Positions 17,570 through 25,560 of a stretch of DNA of 64,000 bases are shown here, one piece after another. Each line of letters starts with the position of its first letter. Position 1 is the first letter of the stretch. A model generated the notes under the pieces. It was given only the letters and a program-made list of their open reading frames with translations. It was not told the origin of the DNA and made no database searches. The position numbers and the translations under genes are program-made. This stretch comes from Maricaulis maris MCS10 (GTDB lineage: Bacteria > Pseudomonadota > Alphaproteobacteria > Caulobacterales > Maricaulaceae): positions 930,001 to 994,000 of the forward strand of contig NC_008347.1 in assembly GCF_000014745.1 (NCBI RefSeq). The letters run 5' to 3'.

Positions 17570-18079
17570 TCACGCCGCCGACTGCGCTTTGCGGACCCAG
17601 CGGGCGAGGCGGGTGGTCACCGAGGGGCGTGAGAATTCGTGCATGAAGGCGTCGAGGTCGGCGGCGTCGGGGAAATCGGATCGCGGATCGACCGGCGCCT
17701 CCTCGGCGGACTGCACGCGGATCGTCACGCTGATGCGCTCTTCGCCGACGGCGGCCAGGTCTGTCCCGTCACGTGTGCCGGGCGGAATGCGAACCAGCAG
17801 GGATTTGTCGCCGTGGCGCAGGGTGCGGGTCAGACCGCGTTCTGCCTGCGCCGCCGTGATCTCGATTTCCAGACAGACCGGCGCCGAAGCGCGGATATAG
17901 TCCATGGCGGCGACAATCCGGGCGAGTTCGGCCAGCGTCGCAGCAGTCGGCGGCGTGACATCGGGATGCAGGCGTTTGACGCGGCTGCGAAACGCCGCAC
18001 GCGCCGCCGCAACACCGTCCACCGGGGCGACGCCCAGGACAGCGAAAGCCGCATCCAAACTCACAACACGCGATGTCAT
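17570..18079 (-). CDS. Short J-domain protein (DnaJ-like)
   Basis: 169 residues. The N-terminal 60 residues form a J-domain-like helical hairpin with HPD at 38-40 (RSRVKRLHPDVT). The remainder resembles a shortened DnaJ C-terminal substrate-binding segment (LEIEITAAQAERGLTRTLR, LLVRIPPGTRDGT), with no G/F region and no zinc finger. It could be a dedicated DnaK co-chaperone. The next gene downstream on the strand is aroC, so the two may be cotranscribed. Confidence 0.75.
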   Translation of the reverse strand: MTSRVVSLDAAFAVLGVAPVDGVAAARAAFRSRVKRLHPDVTPPTAATLAELARIVAAMDYIRASAPVCLEIEITAAQAERGLTRTLRHGDKSLLVRIPPGTRDGTDLAAVGEERISVTIRVQSAEEAPVDPRSDFPDAADLDAFMHEFSRPSVTTRLARWVRKAQSAA

Positions 18080-18191
18080 GAGCTTGATCTAACACGAGAA
18101 GATTCCTGAAAGGTTGACGGGCGGGAAACCTGGATAGACGGGAAAGAACAGGGACACGTACTGATTTCACGCGCGCCCCGCGCGCGATGAA

Positions 18192-18321
18192 CCATAAATC
18201 CCATGTCAGCCAGCGGGCCGTATCGGGGTATTGAGGTCAAGGGCGGCGCAGCCGCCGCTTCGCGGTTTCACCCTTGAGCTCAATACCCCGATACGGCGAA
18301 CTCCCGGCAAGGGATTTATGG
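18192..18321 (+). repeat. 130-bp palindromic element with variable arms, copy A
   Basis: The outer ends CCATAAATCCC/GGGATTTATGG are perfect complements. The perfect 19-bp arms are GCCGTATCGGGGTATTGAG (18217-18235) and its complement (18279-18297). The 43-bp core runs from GTCAAGGGC to CACCCTTGAG. Orientation is taken from the TCAGCCAGC flank on the left, with the core in forward orientation. Confidence 0.9.
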
Positions 18322-18492
18322 TGCAACAGGCGCGCGGGTGCGCCTGACCTGACGTCGTACCGCCTTCTGTATGACGCTTCTGTACTAACTGAAATTAGTG
18401 CCAGTCCCGGTTATTCCTTTCCAATAAACGGGGACACGTACCGTTTTTCACTAACGCCCCTCTACTCCCCCGCGCCCCCAGCGCAAACCCCA

Positions 18493-18622
18493 CCATAAAC
18501 CGCTTGCCGAGAGTTCGCCGTATCCGGTTCTTCAGGTCAAGGGCGCCGCAGGCGCCGCTCCGCGGTTTCACCCTTGAGCTGAAGAACCGGATACGGCCTG
18601 CTGGCTGACAAGCGATTTATGG
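18493..18622 (-). repeat. 130-bp palindromic element with variable arms, copy B
   Basis: The flanks are inverted relative to copy A. The 19-bp arms are GCCGTATCCGGTTCTTCAG (18517-18535) and its exact complement (18579-18597). The core reads in the same plus-strand direction as in A, so it is inverted relative to its own flanks. Confidence 0.9.
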
Positions 18623-18747
18623 ATCGGCCTGCGCGCAGCGCTCCTGTTCTAGCCACCAGCCCGTCCGCGGGCGAATGACGCACCGCCAAAGCTTGACGCG
18701 GCGTGCCATGGGCTTACCTAGGCGCACGTGTTCCAGGAGCGCCCGAC

Positions 18748-19416
18748 ATGTCTGACGACAAACTCATTCCCGCCACACCCGATGCCGACGCCTATGCCAA
18801 GACGGCAGACGCCAATGCCGCGGAGATCTTTGATAGGGATGAGCCCTTTGCCCTGTTTGCCGACTGGCTGACCGAGGCGAAGAAGAAAGAGCCCAATGAC
18901 GCCAACGCGATGGCGCTGGCGACGGCGGATGCGTCCGGCCTGCCGGATGTGCGCATGGTGCTTTTGAAGGATGTCGATGCCGACGGTTTCGTCTTCTACA
19001 CCAATCTGGAAAGCGGCAAGGGCGGGCAGCTGGCGGACAATCCGCAGGCGGCGCTGTGCTTTCACTGGAAGTCCCTGCGTCGTCAGGTGCGGGTGAGGGG
19101 GGCGGTCGAGCCGGTTAGCGCCGGGGAGGCCGATGCCTATTTCGCCTCCCGGGCGCGGGACAGCCGGATCGGCGCCTGGGCCTCGAAACAGTCGCGCCCG
19201 CTGGAAAGCCGTTTCGCCCTGGAAAAGTCGGTTGCTCGCGAGGCGGCGCGCTTCGGTCTGGGCGAGGTGCCACGGCCGCCGCACTGGTCGGGCTTTCGCA
19301 TCCGCCCGTTGAGCCTCGAGTTCTGGCGCGACCGGCCCTTCCGTCTCCATGATAGAATGTTTTTTGACAGGCCGGATTTGGGGTCGACTTGGACGGTAAC
19401 CCGGTTGTATCCCTGA
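18748..19416 (+). CDS. pdxH: Pyridoxamine/pyridoxine 5'-phosphate oxidase
   Basis: 222 residues. An FMN enzyme that oxidises PNP/PMP to pyridoxal phosphate. Family marks are [60 protein letters not shown] and the C-terminal [17 protein letters not shown]...RLYP. The start at 18748 follows CCAGGAGCGC; the longer frame from 18703 lacks a ribosome-binding site. It is intact. Confidence 0.94.
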   Translation: MSDDKLIPATPDADAYAKTADANAAEIFDRDEPFALFADWLTEAKKKEPNDANAMALATADASGLPDVRMVLLKDVDADGFVFYTNLESGKGGQLADNPQAALCFHWKSLRRQVRVRGAVEPVSAGEADAYFASRARDSRIGAWASKQSRPLESRFALEKSVAREAARFGLGEVPRPPHWSGFRIRPLSLEFWRDRPFRLHDRMFFDRPDLGSTWTVTRLYP

Positions 19417-19421
19417 ACCGG

Positions 19422-20234
19422 ATGCCTGAGGGGGCCCGAGTTGTGGACGCTTTGACGAATATTCTGCGCCTGGTGATCCAGACGCTCGGCTGGATCCTGG
19501 TCCTTCTGGTGCTGGCGACGCCGCTCTGGTTCCTGGTCGCCGCACTTGGCACCAAGCTGGGCTTTTGGGGCTATGAGTTCGGTCTCGACTGGATGACGCT
19601 GGAAATCGGGCCGCATCTGGTTCTGGCCTGTGCTGTTGCCGGCGTGCTGATGGGCATCCTGCTTGTCGCCCACCGGTTTGCGGCGCGGCGCTGGGTCGGT
19701 GTGGTCAGCCTGCCCATCCTGGCCCTGGTGATCGCGGGCGGCGGCTATGCCGGGCGCTATGTTTACGACGGGCTGACCGCCAGCCGCCCCTATGTGCTGG
19801 ACGTGACCACCGACGCTGCCGAACCGCCGCACTTCACCGCCGCCTATGCGTCGCGCCGCGGCGATGCCCGCCGCTCGCTGGACTATGATCCGGACTCGGC
19901 TGTCGTCCAGGCCGAGCATTATCCGCACCTCACCAGCCTGATCATCGAACAGGACGCCCGCTCCGCCTTCCGCGAAGCCCTGGTCTATGCCCGCGACAGT
20001 GGCTGGCGGATCGGGACCGCCTCGGATTCAGCCGGCATGTTCGAAGCCGGCGCCGAAGGCCTGGTTTACGGTTTTCGGGACGATATCTCGGTGCGTGTGC
20101 GCGAACTCGAAGACGGGCGCACGCAGATCGACATCCGCTCCCTGGCCCGCCAGCCCGTCCACGATCTCGGCCGCAATGCGCGCCGGGTCGAGCGGTTCCT
20201 GGCCGTGATGGGCGGCGAGGGCGACGCCGGGTAG
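19422..20234 (+). CDS. DUF1499 domain membrane protein
   Basis: About 270 residues. There are three hydrophobic segments in the first 125 residues, then a DUF1499 domain (IEQDARSAFREALVYARDSGW, EGLVYGFRDDISVRV, IDIRSLARQPVHDLGRNARR). The function of the family is unknown. ATG 19422 is used; a GTG at 19443 has a better-placed GAGGGG 9 bases upstream and may be the real start, and a TTG at 19389 overlaps pdxH. It lies 5 bases after pdxH and is likely cotranscribed. Confidence 0.82.
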   Translation: MPEGARVVDALTNILRLVIQTLGWILVLLVLATPLWFLVAALGTKLGFWGYEFGLDWMTLEIGPHLVLACAVAGVLMGILLVAHRFAARRWVGVVSLPILALVIAGGGYAGRYVYDGLTASRPYVLDVTTDAAEPPHFTAAYASRRGDARRSLDYDPDSAVVQAEHYPHLTSLIIEQDARSAFREALVYARDSGWRIGTASDSAGMFEAGAEGLVYGFRDDISVRVRELEDGRTQIDIRSLARQPVHDLGRNARRVERFLAVMGGEGDAG

Positions 20235-20241
20235 CTCGGCG

Positions 20242-20363
20242 CTTGTCATCCCTGATGGACGCCCGGCGAAGGCCGGGCAAAAGTCAGGGACCTATGTGAT
20301 TGCGGGCAGTTAGGTCCCCGCCTTGCGTCCGGCCTTCGCCGGACATCCAGCGGGGATGACAAG
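20242..20363. repeat. Bipartite REP/BIME-like double hairpin, copy 2
   Basis: Runs CTTGTCATCCCTGATGGACG to GCGGGGATGACAAG. The left hairpin is GCCCGGCGAAGGCCGGGC bracketed by CCCTGA/TCAGGG. The right hairpin is GTCCGGCCTTCGCCGGAC bracketed by CCCCGC/GCGGGG. It sits between convergent genes and may double as a terminator. Confidence 0.88.
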
Positions 20364-20369
20364 GTGTGC

Positions 20370-21284
20370 CTAGGCCGCGTCGGCCAATCTGAACGTCGCT
20401 GTCAGGCCGATCGGGTCGGCCGTGTCGCTGGCGACCTTGCCCAGTTCCACGAGGTGGATCACATGCGCCAGCACCGAATGGGCGGCGGCGGGGTGGAGGC
20501 GTTTGTCGACATCGACATACATCACCTCGACCATCTCGCGGATCGTCGTATGGCCGTCGGCGAGACAGGCGAGAATCTGGTCCTCGCGGGCCAGGCGGTG
20601 GTCGATATAGGCCTGGATGAAGGCGCTGGGACTCTCGATCGCCGGGCCGTGGGTCGGCCAAAGGCGATCGAAATCGCGGTCCCGCATGCGGCCCAGCTGG
20701 TAGAGATAATCGCCCATATGCCCGTCCGGCGGACTGATCACGCTGGTCGACCAGGCCATCACATGGTCGCCGGAAAACAGCGTATTCTCCTCCAGCAGCG
20801 CGTAGCAGACATGGTTGGACGTGTGCCCGGGCGTGTGCAGGGCCTGCAAGGACCATCCTTCGCCCTGGAAGACCTGGCCGTCGATAATCTGGATGTCCGG
20901 CTGGAAACCGACATCATCGCCGGCCTCGAGGCGGACCTCGCCGCCGGCCGGTGCCGTCTGCTGCGGACCGAAGCCATAGACTTTCGCCCCATGTTTTTCG
21001 GCCAGCGGGTGGGCGAGGGGCGAATGATCGAGATGATGATGGGTGACAAAGACGTGGCTGACAGTCTCGCCCTCGAGGGCCGCGTCCAGCGCGGCGATGT
21101 GGTCCGGGTCGACCGGGCCGGGGTCAATGACGGCGACTGAGCCATGCCCGATGATGTAAACACCGGTACCCGTGAAGGTGAAGGGGCCGGGATTGGGCGC
21201 GACGACGCGCCGGATCAGCGGGGAGAGCGTGTCGCAACGCCCGTATTCGAAGTCGAAATCGCGTACGAAGGGAATTGAACTCAT
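20370..21284 (-). CDS. MBL-fold metallohydrolase (LACTB2/glyoxalase II-like)
   Basis: 304 residues. The metal site is THHHLDHSP (81-89), with further ligands in TPGHTSNHVCY and SGDHVMAWS. The C-terminal winged-helix extension (TIREMVEVMYVDVDKRLHPA) is the one seen in LACTB2-type endoribonuclease/hydrolase proteins. The substrate could be RNA or a thioester. The start overlaps the upstream ATP-grasp-like gene by 4 bases (21281-21284), indicating a two-gene operon. Confidence 0.88.
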   Translation of the reverse strand: MSSIPFVRDFDFEYGRCDTLSPLIRRVVAPNPGPFTFTGTGVYIIGHGSVAVIDPGPVDPDHIAALDAALEGETVSHVFVTHHHLDHSPLAHPLAEKHGAKVYGFGPQQTAPAGGEVRLEAGDDVGFQPDIQIIDGQVFQGEGWSLQALHTPGHTSNHVCYALLEENTLFSGDHVMAWSTSVISPPDGHMGDYLYQLGRMRDRDFDRLWPTHGPAIESPSAFIQAYIDHRLAREDQILACLADGHTTIREMVEVMYVDVDKRLHPAAAHSVLAHVIHLVELGKVASDTADPIGLTATFRLADAA

Positions 21285-22231
21285 GGGATCTGCTTGGCCG
21301 GTTCCGGTTTGGGGTGGCCGAGGAATTCCAGGAATGCCGCGGCCAGCCGTCTGGTGACTTTGATCTTGTCATCCAACTGCATTGCGACCGGCGGACCCAT
21401 ATCAGTTTTGTTCACATCCACGACATAAAGCCGTCCGTCCTCGCGATCGCGGAGCACGTCCAGCCCGCCCCAGTCCAGCCCCATGGCGCGCGTGAAGGCC
21501 GCCAGCTGATCACGCTCGCGCGCCGTGAAGACGTCATTCGTCTCGGCGCATTCGATTTCGTGATTGGAATTGGAAAAGCGGGTGGCAAGCTTGCGGCGCT
21601 TGCGGATGACGATGGGGATCTGACCGTCCATGGTGGCGCAGCGCAGGTCCTCGACCATGCCGCCCGGCACGGTGTTGTCGATCACGCGCTGGTAGACCTG
21701 GCCGGGCCGCGCGGCCTCGATCGGCCCCTGGATCACACGGCCGTCATGGGCACCATTGAGCTCGGACTTCTCCACCATCGGGCCGGTCCAGCTCGTCGGG
21801 TCGACCGCCAGGGAATAGCCGAAGGATTGCTCGAACACGCGCGCCACATGGCTTTTCTCGATGCTCTGGCAGTCGCGATTGATGACGCGCGCGCCTGGCG
21901 GGACCTGGCAGGGCTGGCAGGTGGTCGAATCATCGAACACGAAGACCGCGTCGGCTTCGCTTGGCTGACGGGCGATGCGGGCGCCGGCGGCGTGCAGGAC
22001 GGACCAGATCAGGTACCAGGGCCGCGGCCGGTCCGGTGCGAACCAGATCTTCGGCCCGTCGGTGCGCAGGGCCGACTTGATCCGCCAGCCCTCGACGATG
22101 AAGTAGAAGGGAAACCAGGACAGGACCTCGCCGATCAGTCCCAGTTTGAGCGGAAGGCGGGCACCCGTCTTCTTGACGGTGACGATACCGTCCTGGAACT
22201 CGAAATCTCGCCACCACAGCGCACTGTGCAT
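21281..22231 (-). CDS. Uncharacterised protein with ATP-grasp-like C-terminus
   Basis: 316 residues, no signal peptide. The C-terminal third reads like an ATP-grasp catalytic end (MGLDWGGLDVLRDREDGRLY, VVDVNKTDMGPP, with Asp and Asn as possible Mg ligands). The middle holds RKRRKLATRFSNSN. The N-terminus has a short hydrophobic stretch (LSWFPFYFIVEGW). It may be a ligase or kinase-like enzyme of unknown substrate. It is translationally coupled to the MBL hydrolase. Confidence 0.6.
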   Translation of the reverse strand: MHSALWWRDFEFQDGIVTVKKTGARLPLKLGLIGEVLSWFPFYFIVEGWRIKSALRTDGPKIWFAPDRPRPWYLIWSVLHAAGARIARQPSEADAVFVFDDSTTCQPCQVPPGARVINRDCQSIEKSHVARVFEQSFGYSLAVDPTSWTGPMVEKSELNGAHDGRVIQGPIEAARPGQVYQRVIDNTVPGGMVEDLRCATMDGQIPIVIRKRRKLATRFSNSNHEIECAETNDVFTARERDQLAAFTRAMGLDWGGLDVLRDREDGRLYVVDVNKTDMGPPVAMQLDDKIKVTRRLAAAFLEFLGHPKPEPAKQIP

Positions 22232-22361
22232 GGATAGGCCTTTCTACTCGCAACCGCGCCGCATCCTAGGCATTCGCCGGACACTTGCAATTCACTCCGG
22301 ATCACGGACGGCGCGGATTTTGCGTAACCGGCGTGTGTCGTCTTGGTCACGGGAGGGGAAT

Positions 22362-22541
22362 GTGAACGCCGGTCGATTTCTAGGCAAGCGCATCTTGCGG
22401 CTGGGTTGGCTCATGTTGGCGCTGATCATGACCCAGTTTTTTATCAGTGAGGCGACAGTCGAGCCCACACTATCGCGGACGGCTCCCTTGCCGCCGCTGG
22501 CAGCCGATGATGCTGCATTACAGCAACAGACCCTTCATTGA
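22362..22541 (+). CDS. Small membrane or exported protein (candidate)
   Basis: A 59-residue frame from GTG 22362, preceded by an excellent GGGAGGGG. The product starts MNAGRFLGKRILRLGW, has one hydrophobic span (WLMLALIMTQFFI) and a short Pro/Ala/Gln-rich tail. It lies 54 bases before the peptide-permease gene. Not recognised; the strong ribosome-binding site is the main support. Confidence 0.5.
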   Translation: MNAGRFLGKRILRLGWLMLALIMTQFFISEATVEPTLSRTAPLPPLAADDAALQQQTLH

Positions 22542-22595
22542 CATCAGGCGTCTCGCATAGAAACTGCGCGAACCTTGGACTGAGCCGAACAATTT

Positions 22596-23531
22596 ATGCT
22601 TGGATTTGTACTCAGACGCTTCAGCGTCGCCATCCCCACGATTCTGGTGATCATCACGGTCGCCTTTTTCATGATGCGTGTCGCCCCGGGCGGACCGTTC
22701 GATCTCGAACGTCCGATGCCGGAGGAGACGCGCCAGGTCATCATGGCCAGCTATGGCCTCGATAAGCCGCTGATTTTTCAGTATTTTGACTATATGGGGA
22801 ACCTTTTCCAGGGCGACCTCGGACCGTCATTGAAACTGCGCGACAAGCAAGTCGCCGAGATCATCGCGGAAGGCTTCCCGGTCTCTGCCACCATCGGCCT
22901 GTGCTCGATGTTGCTGGCCATCGGGCTCGGGAGCCTGCTCGGATCGATCGCCGCCCTGAAGCAGAATACCGGCACCGATTTCTCGGTGATGACCTTCGCC
23001 ATGGTCGGGATATCCATTCCGCCCTTTGTGATGGGTCCCATTCTGGCGCTGGTCTTCGGTCTCTATCTGGGACTGGTACCCACAGGCGGCCTCGATCCGC
23101 GCTATGGCATGACGCCGGACCGGCTCATCCTGCCGGTCATCACGCTGGCCCTGCCGCAGATCGCCATCATTGCCCGCCTGATGCGGGCCTCGATGATCGA
23201 GGTTGTCCGCTCCAACTATATCCGCACTGCCCGGGCCAAGGGCCTGTCGGCGCCGGCGGTGATCATCCGCCACGCCCTGCGCTCGGCCATCCTGCCGCTG
23301 GTCTCCTATCTCGGACCGGCTTCGGCGGCCGTGATTTCCGGCTCGCTGGTGATCGAGCTGGTCTTCCAGCTGCCGGGCATCGGCCGGCATTTCGTCGACG
23401 CCGCCCTGCAGCGCGATTACACCGTCGTGATGGGCGTGGTCATCGTCTATGCGACCCTGATCATCGTTTTGAACCTGCTCGCTGACCTGCTTTACGGCGT
23501 GCTCAATCCGAAGGTGAAATACGAGTCATGA
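22596..23531 (+). CDS. oppB: Oligopeptide ABC transporter permease (OppB type)
   Basis: 311 residues with six membrane spans. The N-terminus MLGFVLRRFSVAIPTILVII is typical of OppB/DppB. The EAA loop lies around ARLMRASMIEVVRSNYIRTA, RAKGLSAPAVIIRHALRSA. It forms the membrane channel with OppC. The stop overlaps the next start by 4 bases. Confidence 0.92.
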   Translation: MLGFVLRRFSVAIPTILVIITVAFFMMRVAPGGPFDLERPMPEETRQVIMASYGLDKPLIFQYFDYMGNLFQGDLGPSLKLRDKQVAEIIAEGFPVSATIGLCSMLLAIGLGSLLGSIAALKQNTGTDFSVMTFAMVGISIPPFVMGPILALVFGLYLGLVPTGGLDPRYGMTPDRLILPVITLALPQIAIIARLMRASMIEVVRSNYIRTARAKGLSAPAVIIRHALRSAILPLVSYLGPASAAVISGSLVIELVFQLPGIGRHFVDAALQRDYTVVMGVVIVYATLIIVLNLLADLLYGVLNPKVKYES

Positions 23532-24433
23532 CCATGCTCACCACACCGCAGGAAAAGGCCGAGCTGCTCGAGAAAGCCGCCGTCCAGGGCCGTTCGCTCT
23601 GGGATGATGCGCGCGCGCGCCTGATGCGCAACCGGGCCGCCGTGGCGTCGATGATCGTTCTGGGCATCCTGGTCTTCCTGGCCACGGTTGGCCAGCTGCT
23701 CTGGGTGCATGATTACGACACCATCTACCGTGACCGCGTGTGGATCGGGCCGACCATGGAAAACCTGCACATCCTCGGCACCGACGCCCAGGGCCGCGAC
23801 ATGGTCGCGCGCATCCTGGTCGGGCTGGGCGTGTCGCTGATGGTCGGCATTGTCGCAACCTTTGTGTCGCTGGTGATCGGTGTGACCTGGGGCGCGACGG
23901 CGGGCTTCATCGGTGGCCGCGTCGACCAGCTGATGATGCGCTTTGTCGACATCCTCTACTCGCTGCCCTTCATCTTCTTCGTGATCATCTTGATGGTCAC
24001 CTTCGGGCGCAATATCGTCCTCATCTTCGTCGCCATCGGTGCCGTCGAATGGCTGACCATGGCGCGGATCGTGCGCGGCCAGACCATTGCCCTGAAGGGG
24101 ATGGAATTCGTCGAGGCTGCCCATGCCGCCGGTGTCTCGCGTCCGAACATCATCCAGCGCCACATCATCCCCAACGTGCTCGGCCCGGTCGTGGTCTATG
24201 TCACGCTGATGATCCCGGTCGTGATCCTGGCCGAAAGCTTCCTCAGCTTCCTCGGCCTGGGTGTCCAGGAACCCCTGACCTCGCTCGGTCGCCTGATCTC
24301 GGCCGGCGCCCAGGACATGGAACCGGCCCCCTGGACACTGATCGGACCCGCCGTGACCATGATGGTGACCCTGTTCTGCCTCAACTTCATCGGCGACGGC
24401 CTGCGCGACGCGATCGATCCCAAGGATCGGTAG
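23528..24433 (+). CDS. oppC: Oligopeptide ABC transporter permease (OppC type)
   Basis: 301 residues. A cytoplasmic N-terminus (SLWDDARARLMRNRAAVASM) is followed by a first span, then HILGTDAQGRDMVARILVGL (the DppC/OppC N-terminal signature) and the EAA loop VEAAHAAGVSRPNIIQRHII. No ATPase gene (oppD/oppF) follows; the transporter must use ATPases encoded elsewhere. Confidence 0.92.
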   Translation: MTMLTTPQEKAELLEKAAVQGRSLWDDARARLMRNRAAVASMIVLGILVFLATVGQLLWVHDYDTIYRDRVWIGPTMENLHILGTDAQGRDMVARILVGLGVSLMVGIVATFVSLVIGVTWGATAGFIGGRVDQLMMRFVDILYSLPFIFFVIILMVTFGRNIVLIFVAIGAVEWLTMARIVRGQTIALKGMEFVEAAHAAGVSRPNIIQRHIIPNVLGPVVVYVTLMIPVVILAESFLSFLGLGVQEPLTSLGRLISAGAQDMEPAPWTLIGPAVTMMVTLFCLNFIGDGLRDAIDPKDR

Positions 24434-24472
24434 GCGCGCCGGACAGCGATATCAAAGGGCTCTTACGCTCTT

Positions 24473-24593
24473 TTGTCATCCCCGCGGGATGTCCGGCGAA
24501 GGCCGGACGCAGGGCGGGGACCCATGTGGTCGCCACCAGCTAGGTCCCTGACTTTCGCCCCGCCTGCGCGGGGCGTCCATCAGGGATGACAAT
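24473..24593. repeat. Bipartite REP/BIME-like double hairpin, copy 3
   Basis: Left half begins TTTGTCATCCCCGCGGGATG and right half ends CATCAGGGATGACAA. The halves are in swapped order relative to copy 2. Confidence 0.88.
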
Positions 24594-24616
24594 CATTGGG
24601 TAGGCACACAAAAAAG

Positions 24617-24646
24617 AAAGGCCGCCGGATCGCTCCGACGGCCTTT
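24617..24646. terminator. Terminator hairpin copied from the 25.5-kb gene
   Basis: AAAGGCCGCCGGA pairs with TCCGACGGCCTTT around a short loop. The same hairpin family stands at 25502-25534 after the intact exported-protein gene. It may now terminate oppC transcripts. Confidence 0.75.
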
Positions 24647-24649
24647 CAA

Positions 24650-24720
24650 TTTGCCCTGTGTATTCGCCCTGGCGCTGGCATTCGACGCGGATGGCGGCCG
24701 GAGCCGTTGATGCGACAGAA
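24650..24720 (-). pseudogene. Decayed 3' end of a paralogue of the 25.6-kb exported protein
   Basis: Reading on the minus strand gives RING-SG and then AIRVECQRQGE in shifted frames, matching the last residues LLRINGQGRAIRVERQR of the gene at 25561-26325. The adjoining terminator (24617-24646) is also shared. The original stop codon is lost and the frame is broken. Only the last 20 codons or so remain. Confidence 0.7.
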
Positions 24721-24779
24721 AAATGGTGCCAGGCACCGATTAATCCCAACTGCAACGCGGGCGCCGCGCGCGGGGCTGT

Positions 24780-24909
24780 CCATAGATCGCTTGTCAGCCA
24801 GCAGGCCGTATCCGCTTCTTCAGCTCAAGGGTGAAACCGCGAAGCGGCGGCTGCGCCGCCCTTGACCTGAAGAAGCGGATACGGCGAGGTCTCGGCAAGC
24901 GGTTTATGG
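24780..24909 (+). repeat. 130-bp palindromic element with variable arms, copy C
   Basis: The left flank is CCATAGATCGCTTGTCAGCC. The 19-bp arms are GCCGTATCCGCTTCTTCAG (24805-24823) and its exact complement (24867-24885). The 43-bp core is identical to that of copy A but inverted relative to the flanks. Confidence 0.9.
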
Positions 24910-24940
24910 TGCGGTTTGCGTCAGGCGCGGACGTCGAGGG

Positions 24941-24998
24941 GTGGGAATTGTGTCTGTCCCGTTTTTCAGGTGGGAATTGTGTCTGTCCCGTTTTTCAG
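24941..24998 (+). repeat. 29-bp tandem repeat of RAYT/REP type
   Basis: Two exact adjacent copies (24941-24969 and 24970-24998) of a unit starting GTGGGAATTGTGTCTGTCCC. Such phrases commonly surround REP-associated transposase genes, none of which is present here. A related inverted phrase, GGTACGTGTCCCCGG, follows at 25010. Confidence 0.8.
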
Positions 24999-25059
24999 GC
25001 CAGAAACCGGTACGTGTCCCCGGTTTCGGTACCGGTTTTTGGCAATTTGGGAACCAATA

Positions 25060-25284
25060 ATGTTACTTCCTTTTAAAAGAAAGTTCGCCGTGGTGGATTT
25101 CATCATGATATTTTCTTTTTTTCTGGGAATTGGTGTATTTGGAAACTCATTCTTCCCTTACGTATTTTTCTCATTGTTATTCGTTTGGGCAGCGGCATGC
25201 GTTTATATTGGTAGAGATAAGAGAATTGTAGCAGTCTTATCTGTAGTATTATTGTTGGCGGGTGTTGCAGTTTTTGTAAATTAA
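25060..25284 (+). CDS. AT-rich small membrane protein, probably acquired
   Basis: 74 residues from ATG 25060: MLLPFKRKFAVVDFIMIFSF and two or three hydrophobic spans (FVWAAACVYIG, VLSVVLLLAGVAVFV). Base composition is strikingly AT-rich compared with every neighbour (many ATT, TTA and AAT codons). It sits between RAYT/REP-type repeats, which suggests horizontal transfer. No family recognised and no clear ribosome-binding site, so expression is uncertain. Confidence 0.5.
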   Translation: MLLPFKRKFAVVDFIMIFSFFLGIGVFGNSFFPYVFFSLLFVWAAACVYIGRDKRIVAVLSVVLLLAGVAVFVN

Positions 25285-25403
25285 AGGGAAAAGTGACAGA
25301 GAAAAGCAGGGACATGGCCGTAATCGTGGCTGGTAACGCTCCGTGACGGAACGCAGGGTGACAGGCACCATTTAGAATCGCCGCTACATCCCCGCGGGTG
25401 ATC

Positions 25404-25488
25404 AAAAGGGGACAGGTATAATTAGCGCCCTGTCCCGTCAGCGCTGATCGTCCATGTCGCGATGCGTTAATTACACCTGTCCCCTTTT
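25404..25488. repeat. 25-bp imperfect inverted repeat (RAYT/REP-like)
   Basis: AAAAGGGGACAGGTATAATT at 25404 and its near complement ending CACCTGTCCCCTTTT at 25488 differ at two positions and enclose about 35 bases. This is a palindrome of the type mobilised by REP-associated tyrosine transposases. Confidence 0.75.
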
Positions 25489-25501
25489 GGGCGCGCCCCA
25501 C

Positions 25502-25534
25502 AAAAAAGGCCGCCGGATCAGTTCCGGCGGCCTT
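25502..25534 (-). terminator. Rho-independent terminator of the 25.6-kb gene
   Basis: AAGGCCGCCGGA (25506-25517) pairs with TCCGGCGGCCTT (25523-25534). On the minus strand a run of six T follows. It is 26 bases past the stop at 25561. Confidence 0.88.
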
Positions 25535-25560
25535 GTTGGTACTGTGTCGGGTAGTCCGGA

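Larger units (their letters stand above)
18080..18747. other. Repeat island between the J-domain gene and pdxH
   Basis: No gene is supported. It contains two 130-bp palindromic elements in opposite orientation (18192-18321 and 18493-18622). Between and beside them are RAYT/REP-like phrases such as GGGACACGTACTGATTTCA (from 18152) and GGGGACACGTACCG (from 18429). A 74-codon frame at 18274-18498 reads through the palindromes and is not protein-like. Confidence 0.7.
24434..25059. other. Repeat-rich spacer inside the opp locus
   Basis: Contains a REP-like element, a terminator, a decayed gene end, a 130-bp palindromic element and a 29-bp tandem repeat, each listed separately. No intact gene is seen. 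Confidence 0.75.

Noticed and set aside
18274-18498. 74-codon frame in the repeat island
   Set aside because: Reads straight through two palindromic repeats; coding potential is incidental.
24540-24755. 71-codon minus frame near the decayed gene end
   Set aside because: Contains the remnant AIRVECQRQGE but also terminator and REP sequence; treated as a pseudogene fragment, not a gene.
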